Positions 24,034 through 34,761 of a stretch of DNA of 64,000 nt are shown in pieces; position 1 is the stretch's first letter, and each line of letters opens with the position of its first letter. Below the pieces are notes generated by a model, which was not told where the DNA came from, searched no databases, and worked only from the letters and a program-made list of their open reading frames with translations. This stretch comes from Amanita rubescens (Eukaryota; Basidiomycota; Agaricomycetes; Agaricales; Amanitaceae), in assembly GCA_015039365.1 (NCBI GenBank), contig WION01000259.1, positions 1 to 64,000 of the forward strand, given 5' to 3'. The translations under genes and the position numbers were made by a program.

Positions 24034-25418
24034 TTAAGGGTCTGCATAGGATTTGAGATACAGTCGATAATTGATTCCGTCTTGCTCGATCCCGGCGAAG
24101 ACTCTGTGGCTCCGAAGAATATCCACGCGTAGCAGGCATTGTCTCCCGTTGTACTCGTACTGCCTACGTTTCTCGCGGTGGGGCTCAGCGTGTCTCCTGT
24201 CATCGTCTGTTATCCTATCTTCGGCTTTAATGGACCTGTGGAAGGTCTCATAGATGGCAGCAAACACATCCTTGATCCGGATATAATCTTTACTTCGGAC
24301 GCGGACGGGCCACATTGCAAAGTATGAGTCACTGTGATATATTGTCATATCTGTTAGGTGGGCGTGTGTGCAGGCGGACTGTTCCAGGAGATGACGGTCA
24401 ATTGGCAGCATCATGCCTCGGTCATACACACGGATGCTAGCTCCGTTGTTTTCTCGAGGATCAAATGCGATGTCGAAGTATAACGACCTGCTGACACGGC
24501 CTGTCTTGTCCATCCTGGGTGGTCTCAGAAAGTCGTGCAGCGCGTACGCTGCAGGCTTCATCGGTACTATCAGATCGTGGTCATTAATTTCAATCGGAAC
24601 AGTGACCGACAGTTACGACAACCTACCTCGTGTTATGTAGGCAGGTATGTAATTCGATGTCCTGATCTGCGTCAACCGGACCTCGTCCTCGTCGCTAACT
24701 GATAGCTCATCAGCTACGGCACAGTTTGGAAAAGAAGAAAACTAACCAGGCGAATCACTGGCTTGGTGTCGCGCAGTGCTATAGCCGTGCGTATTTGTGC
24801 TCCTTCGTCTTTCCATTGGCGTGGCTGCACAAGAATCAGCTAAAGTGTGCGAAATATATATGCGAGGGGAGACATGCCATAATGATTAGATTGGCGAACC
24901 GATTGTTGGCGAGAAACGCCGTTTTTCACCGACGCATAATGTCCTGTTATGGAAGGATGAATCAGATGATCACCGCTACCGACCTTAACAGTGACGAACC
25001 TGTATGATGCCCCGAATAAATATCTTGCGGCACTGGTGGCCTCGATTGTGGATACCCGCCCGATGCCTGCACGGGAGGTACGCTCTGATCCTTTGGTCGT
25101 TTTAGTATGCCTGATAGATCGATAGATTTGATCAAGAGTTTTTAAAGGATATTAGAGCGGTCGGCACTTACTGCGGGGATGTCCTTGAGAAGTAGTCCTG
25201 CTACGTCTGGGCACCTGAGATGGCGCCTGATAAGGCTGCTGTTGCATCTGCGCCGGTACTGGGATTGGTGCAAAGGTTGGCGGGACTGTAGGTAGCGGCC
25301 GCTGTGCGTAGTCTCGAGAATTGACTGGAAAGAGCCCCTTTTCATTAACAGCGTCAATAGGTAATTCCTTTGGGCGCTGTCGGGGTGCTTTGATTATGTT
25401 CATCAACTTGACCATCAT
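24034..25418 (-). CDS. DUF6699 domain protein
   Basis: Basidiomycete protein with a C-terminal DUF6699-like domain; function unknown. Six exons, high to low: 25172-25418, 25000-25110, 24878-24943, 24747-24824, 24627-24713 and 24034-24566, all in phase, 373 aa. The N-terminal half is Pro/Gln/Ser-rich and likely disordered (PPTFAPIPVPAQMQQQPYQA). The domain shows SRSLYFDIAFDP, then WPVRVRSKDYIRIKDVFAAI, then LLRVDILRSHRVFAGIEQ, matching the order of the family's strands and helix as I remember it. The intron at 24825-24877 needs a GC donor (ATG then GCATGT), and that at 24714-24746 is only 33 nt. Alternatives for the first exon exist because two ATGs are adjacent. Confidence 0.72.
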
Positions 25419-28400
25419 AACGTTTTAGCTGTGCAGAAGAGTGAGGAAGAGGCGTCGATGTTGCGGGAAAGAGAAACGGTTTTGTATAGAATATAAAAGT
25501 CGTAAGCGTGATGTCGTGGCTGCGATGGCGCGATCAAGGGTCGATTGCAGCTGTACAGATTCAAGTCTTTGGTTTTATCCACCACAGAGGGCCTATCGAT
25601 GGTCAAGGCCGCGGCCGGGGAGGGGTTTATGAAGCAAACGCAGTGTGGTAGGGGAGCCCCTTTGGGGGACCCTAAGCCTGCAGTCAATCAGCTTAAGAGC
25701 CGTAAGGAAGGCAGGCGAACACGAGGCATCTCAGTTGCCTTAAAGTGGGACAACTCCGATGACACTTGATCTATGTTCTCTCACGTGAACGTTTTAGCAT
25801 TTTTTCTCGCTTTCTACGGTTGCCCCCACACAGAGTATATCCTAGTAGCTTGAATACATTGGTCGCCTACCCAACTTTTTTCCTTGAATTCACAATCCGA
25901 CAAGCACAGCTTGCTATTATTCTATTATTGTTAAGCCCTTCCCGTTCCGTACCCGGTCAACGCGGGTCAGCATCCGCAGACTCATGTCCTTACGGTGAAA
26001 CACGGTAATCATCATCATCGTGCAGATAGTGAATCCGGTGAGAACACCTGTTTTGAAGCGTGCTTCTCCTCCTATCAAAATCGATCGTTAGACTCTCTGC
26101 GAGTACTAAGACCGTTTTGCAACGTCATCACTTCCCCCCTGGTGGAGACGTCGTGCAGCACTTGACTAAATGGATTCTTTCATTCACACATGTAGACGCT
26201 CGCTGCTGACGCATATGGTGCCTACCGGCAGGCGCTGACTGTGCTTGAAATTCTGCCATGCTATGCTATGTATGTACCTCACGTTCTACACGTGCAGTAC
26301 AGCTGCTAGATCTTGGGTTGTAGACTTGTCCCGTTTTCTATCGACTGATGGAAATTGATGTAGCGAACCACAGTTAAAAGTAATCACTACTACCCGTAGT
26401 TAGACGATGAACTCCGCTCGTCGCTATTTTATTATGAATGTGTTCAATTAGTACGGTCTTCGTTGTATCATAATCCATATGTCGGAGATGAAGATGGGTC
26501 ACATGCATGCTTTTAGCTTATCGGACCTCGGGGCGTGCGTTGCTGCCACGATGCTCTGGACATCTCCAGAACACAGGGAACTACCCGGAGTGACATGCAT
26601 CGACTGTGGGTCCAACAATAATGCTCACAAGTCTTGTACTCACGTATTCGTTCTGCGTTGTTTTACAACTTGCAACTCCGCACCTTGAAGCCCGAGTAAA
26701 AGCAACACAAGACGTTCGATGTTTCAGGACGTAGGCGATGCACAGTTGTATCACAGTATCAATAATGTAATAATAGATACACGCCCACCTTCTTCGTCCG
26801 CTCTAGACACTCGCTGACTATGATTTCAATGATAGGCTGGCTTACTCCGCCATTCAGATTCTTGCTATAGTTACTGTTTGAATCCCCTAACCCTCGGGAC
26901 TAGAAGAATTACAAAGTGACATAGGCGATGTTCCGATTAGTCCGTATCGGCATTCACAGAATTGAAGAGTCGAGTACAGCTCGACAAGCGTGAGCTGCTA
27001 TCCAAAGCTCGCGTCATGGAAGGGAGAAGATCGTTGCGTCAGATTGATGACGTGGTCTACAAACTCATGTTTTTTAAAAGTAACCTCAGCACAGCAGGAA
27101 TATGATCCGTCAAGTAAAGGAGACTTACATCGTTAACGTATGCACCACAGCACTTCTGTTGAACACGCATCGATGTTATTTTTACCCGAGATACCGGATC
27201 GACTTACGTATCGCGCGATCCGCAGAAGATACGGGAACCCATCCGTATTTAGGCTGACAGGTGCCATTCGTGGTAAACCGACTCGCAACGCGAGGAAAAT
27301 GCTAGCAGGAGATATGCGTCGTTGTAAACCCCAGTGGTTTCTGATATGGATAGGGCTCGGTCTGCGGGAAATGGATAAGAACGAGGAAGGTGGCGATGGC
27401 CGAGCGTTTCCTTTTGTAGAGTTGCCGGCAATAGTTCCGAGACCAGGGTGAGCGACAAATCCCAGTTCTGGCATAAATGAGGCAATTTAATGTCCGTCAT
27501 AATGGATAGAGTCGAGAATGTACGGCCTATATGAACAAGCGGGGTCACCCGGTTTTGTTCTTGGTAGGGTCGATTCATCCCGAGGCCAATACCAGCAAGA
27601 CATACGGGGGAATGGTTTCGTAAATCGTCGGCGTCATCAGAACAACAAGGCATCAGAAGGGGAAGCGAGGCAACAACTGTGGTGGCCATCGTTTGTTTCA
27701 TAGACATGGAATTTCCATAAACTCGTGAAGAAGGGATGTCAGGTTCCCGAGTAAATATTTTTCTTCCTGATAGAGATTTATCCTTCGATTTTCGGAGTTG
27801 CCAATCTTGCACCGAGCGCACGGGCTGCGCCAACAGGGTTACGAGATTTCTGATCAATGGAAGGCCGGAAAGACATAGCGCTTGCAATATCATGATAGTG
27901 GAAATAAGCAGGCATGACGCACCGCATGTCTGCTGAATATTTGAGCGCGTCTACTAAGGGAAAAATGACAGCCGTCTCCTTCTTGTTTGGGAGCTCGAAT
28001 GAGCGAGGCGTGCTTGCATCTCACAGCTGCAAATTGAGGCTCAGGGCAGCGGAAGGCTATGATATTTTCCATGTGTCCCGATTCAACATCGTCGGGATTT
28101 GTATATCAGGGAGGGACAAAACCTCCGATGCATCATGGTTCTGACGATTTGGTATGGCAATAGACATTATACAAGTACATGCCACCCTATTTCCTCCGAA
28201 CATATCAGAAAAGTAAGTCAATTAAACTGATACGTACTGGCACGAATGGAGCTCACAGCTGCAATTTGGGCTCAGCATGCTATGCATCGCAAGGCTCGGG
28301 GAAATCGTCAAATAATAATCTGATGTCGAGAAGCGAACTATCGTAAATAAAGCAACGACCATTAAAATCGGAATTGATACTTATGGGTGTTATTGGCTGA

Positions 28401-28531
28401 GTGCGAATTACTGTGGGCGTGACATATCAGCGCCGCGTGACAGTCGGAGTTACGGACCCAATTTGGCAACTCCCGTATTCAGGGCAGAAAAAACCAAAAG
28501 TCAAGGTTAAGACGTTGAGGGAGCCAGTAAC
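25419..28531. other. Long stretch without a supported gene
   Basis: About 3.1 kb. The longest frame is 214 codons on the minus strand (27249-27893). It has no motif I recognise, and its residue composition looks like a chance frame. A TATAAAA-like sequence near 25494 (plus strand) and the leader just left of 25687 may belong to the DUF6699 promoter. I see no repeats or RNA gene. Confidence 0.4.
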
Positions 28532-30401
28532 ATGGCTACTCACGCACTTTTCGAGTCGGCATCCGGATATGCCATATTCGAGGTCAAATTTCTCGAAGAT
28601 ATCGGCGCAAAGTCGTTCGCTGTACAAGAGTCGATAAATGACCTGGCGAAGTTTGGAAAAATGGTTAACCTGTTGAGCTTTTTGCCGTTCAAAAGCGCGG
28701 CTCAGGCGTTGGAGAATGCTAATGACGTTTCCGAAGGTGATTGTCGCTAAAGGGTCGTGTATAGGTCTTGTGCTGATGAAGGTCTTGTTTCGGGTGCTAG
28801 GAATCGTCAATGACCATTTGAAAACATTACTTGAACTGAATCTTGCCAAAGCATCGAAAAAGTCATCCGTTACGCTCGCCGTTTCAGATACTGTGCTCGC
28901 AAGTGGTATCAAAAGTGCACTCAACATCAACTGTGATGTATCAGAGCGGGGTCAAGAGCTAATACGGGGTATTCGGCTACACGCCTCCAAATTGCTCAAG
29001 GGATTGCAGGCAGATGACCTCAAGAAGGCACAACTGGGTCTAGGACACTCCTACTCACGCGCCAAGCTCAAATTCAACGTCAACCGAGTCGACAACATGA
29101 TTATTCAAGCTATCGCTCTCCTCGATCAGCTTGATAAAGATGTTAATCTTTTCTCGATGCGGATGCGCGAATGGTATGGCTACCACTTCCCCGAGCTCGT
29201 CAAACTTGTGCCCGACAACCAAATCTACGCCCGAGTGGTGCAATTCATTGGTGATAAGGAGACATTGAACGAGGACAAGCTACCCGACCTCGCCACCCTC
29301 GTCGAAGACAATTCCATACTTGCGCAAAACATACTGGACGCGGCTCGTGGCTCAATGGGCTCGTCATTATCTGAAATCGATATGCTCAACATCTCGTCCT
29401 TTGCGACTCGTGTCGCATCGTTGAGCGAGTACCGAAAGTCGCTCGTATCCTACCTGACTGAGAAGATGAATCAGGTCGCCCCCAGCTTGACGGCGCTGCT
29501 GGGAGAGCGTATCAGTGCACGATTGATCAGTCATGCGGGAAGCTTAACGAATCTGAGCAAGTATCCTGCTAGCACGGTACAGATACTCGGTGCAGAAAAA
29601 GCATTATTCAGAGCGTTGAAGACGAAGGGTAACACACCCAAGGTATGGTCGATCATTCGTTATTCTATTACCCAAAATTTATCAATTCCACGCAGTATGG
29701 TTTGCTATACCACTCGACCTTCATTGGTCGCGCTGGACCGAAGCATAAAGGGCGGATATCCCGTTTTTTGGCCAATAAATGTTCGATCGCGGCACGTATA
29801 GACTGTTACTCCGGTGAGCTCGCTCATTACCACACGCCATCAGACGGCCCCTAACACACATTTCTATAGACAACCCAACTCCCAAGTTCGGCGAAGCACT
29901 CCGCTCACAGGTAGAACAACGACTGCTGTTCTTTGAAAAGGGCGAGCCACCAACTAAGAATGCGGAAGTAATGCAGAAAGTGCTAGAAGAACTTGCTCTG
30001 GAGCGAGGAGAGGATGGAGATGTAGATATGGATGAAGAACCGGCAGAACCAGCGCTGACAACGTTAGAGCCAAGTCCACCCCCAAAGAAGGAAAAGAAAA
30101 AAAAGCGGAAGGTCGATGATATGGATGTGGATGAGGAGGAGGATGAGGAGCCTAAGTCGAAGAAGGCCAAGCTGTCCAAGGAGGAGAAGAAGGCACTGAA
30201 GAAGGCCAAAAAAGAGAAGGAGAAGGCTGAGGCTGCGGAGGTGAGTAAACGTGATCCTGGTGTCTACTTAAGCTAAGAACGGTATCGTAGGCCGAGTCAC
30301 CCAAGAAGGAAAAGAAAGACAAAAAAGACAAGGACAAAGACAAGAAAGAGAAAAAAGAGAAAAAAGAGAAGAAGGAAAAGAAGGGAAAAAAGGCAGATTG
30401 A
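28532..30401 (+). CDS. NOP56: Nucleolar protein NOP56 (box C/D snoRNP core)
   Basis: Core protein of box C/D snoRNPs, which pairs with NOP58 and fibrillarin to guide 2'-O-methylation of rRNA; nucleolar. Five exons (28532-28736, 28801-29642, 29696-29813, 29870-30240, 30291-30401) give 548 aa. The N-terminus [19 protein letters not shown] and [16 protein letters not shown] are NOP56-type rather than NOP58-type. The NOP domain carries [18 protein letters not shown] and the near-invariant block [20 protein letters not shown] followed by [20 protein letters not shown]. It ends in a KKE/KKD low-complexity tail (about 29960-30398), normal for this family. Introns are 50-64 nt, too short to host snoRNAs. 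It converges on NOP12 with a 145-bp gap. Confidence 0.96.
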
Positions 30402-30546
30402 TCCACCCCTTTTACTGCTAGTATCTTCCTCTCATGATTGTCGCTGGATCCTGTAAACCTTATTCACGCACTCGACTTGGAAATTCCGTTCTGCTCGCAA
30501 GAACTCTCCAAGTCACCTCGAATCCATCCATTATCGTTGTAGTAAT

Positions 30547-32532
30547 CTACTTTTTGGCATTGAGCTTCGCGACGCTCGCCTCGCTCCTCATACGGCCTTT
30601 CTTTTTCTTCGGCTCGCTCTTTGCACTCTTCCTAACCCTAACCCGCTTCTTGCCATCACCGCTTGCCTGATCATTGTCCTTCGTCGTCCCCATCGCCATC
30701 CTCGCCTTCTTTTTCGCCAATCTCCGCGCAACGCGGTCTGCGTCTGCGGCTTTTGCCCGTTTACGCTCATCTTTAGACAAATGGGCCAACTTATCTCCGA
30801 GTTTAGGATTGCCCTTTGGCACGATGATGGGTTTGGGCGGTTGAACTGGTTGACTTTGCTTGTTGGCCTTTGTAGTTTGCTGGGTTGGTTGTGATTTAGA
30901 TTTCGACTGTGACTGCGCTTTTGCCTTGTTAGTCTTGTGGGTCTCCGCAGTGAGCTGCTTTGTGGGTAAAGACGATCCGGGTATCGTTTTGCATCTCTGA
31001 ACCCGTAGCTTGCGCTTGGCAAATTTGAGTTTGCCCGCTTCCAGAGCGAGAATTTCATCCACGCATTCTCGATCCTGTAAAGTGCGTTCAGCTCGAGGAT
31101 CATTGAAAACATCGAAATGGACGAACCGCAAACTGGACGTATGCAAATCCTTTTCCGAGTTGGGTCTCTCGGTCTCTGACAATCCTCACACGAGTGACCC
31201 ACGCCCGCTCCTTCTTTACTGAACGATTCTTTTCTCCTTCCTCATCCCCTTCGTCTTCTTCGTCCTCCGACCTTGGCGGAGCTTCTCCTCTCTCTTTCGA
31301 CACCACACCCTCAAAGAATACTCTTAGATCTTCCTCTTTAGACGCAAAATCCAGGTTTCCGACAAATATGGTCAATTTGGGGTTTGCATCTGGATCTCCT
31401 GTGGATGATTTACTAACAACATCGACGCGAAGAAGACGGTCCATAAAAGTCGTGCCGTCGCACTGGTGCGCAGCAGTTTGGGCCGCTTCATAGGGGTCTA
31501 ATACCTCTTTGCGCAGTTTAGGTTCTGGTGTGGTGGAAGAGGATGGCAGGGAAGGGAAGACCGAAGCAGGATGGGCAAAAACGACGTAAGCGTGTACTGT
31601 GTCGGCTACAGAATGGAATTCTTGGTGGATGAATGCGATTTTCTTCTTTTGGTTTGGAGTGAGGAATCTCTTCTCGTCCTTGTTTTCGTTGGTGTCTTTG
31701 TCGGCTTGGGAATGACGCCATGTAGCTGCGCGGGCTTTGTCATGTTCTCGTCCTTCTTTTCCCTGATGTTTGTTGGAAGACGAGGTTTCGTCGCCCGTTG
31801 TTGTAAGATCAACTGCAGGATCCTTGAATGGGACCGAACGGAACCGAATAGATTCAATTTTTGCGGTGGGCACTGCACAAAGGAGGTGCCTTCGTAGTTG
31901 CTTTTGAAGGGGCTATGAGGACGAGTTAGTGAGGGTTAGCATTGGCAATAATGAATACGCACTCGCTTCTTGACAACTTCAACGCTCAAGTTCCCGACAA
32001 AGATGGTCCGAAGGTCCCTTTGTTCCGACGTCTCGTCCGGAGGAACGTATTTCTTCTTGGAAGAGGCTTTGCGTGATTTCTCTTTAGGTTTCAAGAGAGA
32101 TTCGTGAACAATTTTACTGGGGTCGAATGAATCGTCTTCATCGTCACTGGAAGCGCGTCCATCTTCTTCGTTTTCTGATGAACTCCCCTGCTCTGACTCG
32201 GATTCGTCGCTTTCTGATTCATCTGCTGAACGCGTATCTTCTTCCTCATTTGTCTTCGTCAGAACAGTTTGAGTCTCCTTCTTTGCCTTCTTGCCAGCTA
32301 CGCCTGTTGAACTCTCCTTTGCTTCTGATTCAAGCTTCCGCTTTTTGCTAGTCACATTCTGAGCTTTGACATCTGCCCTGAGCGGCGCAGTGTGCACCTA
32401 TCGGTATCTCATAAGTTTTAAATTGAAAGATTACATATTTTCGCTCGCCTTTGATTTGAAAAGATTGTCCAACTCGGAGTCCACGGCCTGCACATCTTGC
32501 GCTTTTGGTAATAAGAATGAAGAGAGACTCAT
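30547..32532 (-). CDS. NOP12: Nucleolar RNA-binding protein NOP12 (RBM34-like)
   Basis: Two-RRM nucleolar protein needed for pre-25S rRNA processing in yeast; the human relative is RBM34. Four exons, high to low: 32435-32532, 31963-32377, 31127-31912 and 30547-31074, giving 608 aa. The N-terminus MSLSSFLLPKAQDVQAVDSE matches the family start. An acidic Ser/Glu stretch follows, then RRM1 with RNP2 TIFVGNLSVEV, a long Lys-rich insert, and RRM2 with RNP2 LTIFVGNLDF and RNP1 GKGFAYVQF. The C-terminus is basic (RVRVRKSAKSEPKKKKGR). The first intron fits only if the acceptor is CGCTCAG, 20 nt beyond a decoy GATAG. It is adjacent to NOP56, so two ribosome-assembly genes sit tail to tail. Confidence 0.93.
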
Positions 32533-32634
32533 GGGTGGGTATACCGTATAACGCCGTAAATTGCAACTTGGCGTTTTGCAGTGTGTCCCTGGGTGTTGCG
32601 AGATTCGAACGTCGACCCTGCAATGTACAAACAT

Positions 32635-32736
32635 GGGCGTTTAGCGCAGTGGTAGCGCGTATGCTTTGCAGGCCCTGCAGTAAAAGCGCAGATCCTTACT
32701 TGTATAAGGTCCAGGGTTCAATCCCCTGAACGTCCA
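32635..32736 (+). tRNA. tRNA-Ala(UGC) with a 30-nt intron
   Basis: The cloverleaf folds by hand: acceptor GGGCGTT/AACGTCC with discriminator A, including the G3:U70 pair that is the alanine identity element; D arm GCGC/GCGC; anticodon stem TATGC/GTATA; anticodon TGC at 32667-32669; variable loop AGGTC; T arm CAGGG-TTCAATC-CCCTG. The intron 32671-32700 lies at the canonical position between 37 and 38. CCA is not encoded. The gene is 103 bp upstream of the NOP12 start, in the opposite orientation. Confidence 0.95.
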
Positions 32737-32739
32737 ACC

Positions 32740-32747
32740 TTTTTTTT
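32740..32747 (+). terminator. RNA polymerase III poly-T terminator
   Basis: Eight consecutive T residues begin 4 nt after the tRNA discriminator base, as expected for Pol III termination. Confidence 0.85.
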
Positions 32748-33053
32748 CGTCACGCACGTATATTTATAAGGTTGAATCACACAGTCGGCAAGTATGAATG
32801 GAATTGATACCGAGGTAGAATTGTTCGGAGCAGGAGGCCAAGCTTCTCAACTTCTCTTAATCATGTCCCGGTGTTATTAGAAGAGTAATAATTAAAACGA
32901 TTTTCGATATTTAGAACTTCATTCCGTAGTGTACGGATGTAGCGGATTTGCCAGCTATTACTTAAACTTACGCCTGCTGTCAGGCTACACATCCTGCAAT
33001 GTACGTGATCTTCTCAATTGTTTTGTCTTGAATCGCTCATCGATACGCTTCAG

Positions 33054-34573
33054 ATGGCAGAAATTGATAAGCGACATGGAATGGAAAGTACACGTGGCCG
33101 AGTTGGACCTGAAACGGACGACAGCCATGCTGCCTCGTTTATGACACATCCTTTGTCACTTTTGAATGCCTGGATGCCTCTCCATCCTTTTCCCAGTGCT
33201 TCGACAGAACCGTAACGAACGCAGGGAAAAAACCACCTCTCTTACCCAGGATCTTATGCAGCATCATCAAGAACTTCGCCCGGATAATGCCAGTGGTAAT
33301 TTTGATACTTTTCTCCGCAGCTTCATTTACACTTATCTTCCCTTTCAGAGCAAGGTGCACCTTATCCTATTCTTATCAGAGGTCATTCCCTCCGGAAATC
33401 GCGCGTACCCCCAAGTGCTACAAGTCAGTTGGATGAAAACTTTGACGCTATCTCGCAAGACGGCACGACAACCGCGCGCACTCCCCCCCGGCGTCGCGAT
33501 TGGGAAACCGAACGGACTTCCTCCCCTTTGGATGAAGATTTTGATCTAATGACATCCAGTGCTGGAGCAACGACTGCGCGCGGGTCAATATACAGCGATC
33601 CCCGACCACTCCCACCAGAGGGAAGTTATAGATACATGCCCGAACGTTCGCGCGTCTATAGTCCAGACGGAAACAAGATCGGTAACTCCGGGCCCGGGAC
33701 TCAAGGACCAAGTCGTCATAGTACCATAACGCGGTCGACGAGTAAGCACGGGCGCCATGGCTCAGGCTCAGGTCCACAGTTTGAGGTGGTGAAGAGCCAA
33801 GTCGTCGAAGATGGTCCTGAGCGCACAGTCACTGTTTCTCTATGGAAGGAACAGGTTGCAAAATCTATTGGCCCAAACGGCGAGACAATGAGTGTGCACT
33901 ACTACAGCGCAGAGGAGGTTCTTCCGAATACGATGTACACGAATGAAACTCGAGGAAGAAGAGATGAGTACACACCGTCTGAGGTTAGTCACTCATAGCC
34001 AACAGAATTACTGTTCTTTGCTAACATCAAGTCATGCAGGCTGGCGATACTCGACCAGTTCGGGATATCCCGTCGTCTCCTCGAGATATAACGCCCAGTG
34101 AACGAAATTACCGTCACCGCAGTCCTCAGTCTCCTGGACCAAGTTTGACGGGGAACCGAAGTGACATATATTATGGACAGTCGCCTCCTCGAATTTCAAC
34201 TCCTATGAGGCCTATGGGGGGCGCTCAATCTTCTACACCATCCTATTCTCCTCAACCTGCTTCTCCATCATCAAAAGACAATTCTCCTGGCCGGATAGGA
34301 GCCCAACATCATGGTGGGCCAGACAACAGTATAAGCACCATCAAATCGCTTCCAACCATTGAAATGGAGAAAATTCTCGACTCGTGTGAACCTTCTCTGG
34401 TACACATCGCGCCTATTCTTGCTTGTCTTGGTATAACCAGAGAGGAACATTTACGCGCGATTATCAGGTTGTCGGAAGAAACGAGGGACAAGGAAGTCAA
34501 AGAGGAGGCATTAAGACTCGGCATGACAGTGATGGAGTGGGCGATTCTGTTGGATAAACTTCACTCTTTGTGA
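33054..34573 (+). CDS. Conserved basidiomycete-type protein of unknown function
   Basis: Not recognised as a named family. Secure exons are 33197-33295, 33349-33983 and 34040-34573. The first exon is uncertain: ATG at 33054 (MAEIDKRHGMES...) can splice in phase from about 33086 or 33094 to 33197. The middle is rich in Ser, Pro, Arg and Thr (ERSRVYSPDG, SPQSPGPSLT) and probably disordered. It contains a compact conserved-looking block (VEDGPERTVTVSLWKEQVAK). The last ~75 residues are predicted helical (EKILDSCEPSLVHIAPILAC, EEHLRAIIRLSEETRDKEVK, LGMTVMEWAILLDKLHSL) and look like a small folded interaction domain. No membrane or signal segment is seen. It lies head-on behind the tRNA and upstream of the deacetylase gene, same strand, 188 bp apart. 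Confidence 0.65.
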
Positions 34574-34761
34574 AGTAGGTTTATCGTAGTACGCTCGTGC
34601 GGCGTGAATGTACTATACTCATGTTTCTGTCGCGCAATAATACGGACTGAGTTGTGGCTCGCAAATTCACGTGACAGCGCGTCTTTGTCGCGTAGGTCCA
34701 AGTTTGTTCCTTTCAGCATCCTCAAGGTAACAGCAAAGAAGAATTGGAGAAGCTCTCAGAA

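Noticed and set aside
27249..27893. 214-codon minus frame as a gene
   Set aside because: Length is notable, but no motif, no hydrophobic pattern, no splice context and no flanking exons could be found. Kept only as a note in the gene-free stretch.
28737..30290. snoRNA in NOP56 introns
   Set aside because: Introns are 50-64 nt and lack paired C/D boxes; too short to host one.
30152..30406. Phe/Ser-rich minus frame
   Set aside because: Antisense of the Lys/Glu-rich NOP56 tail.
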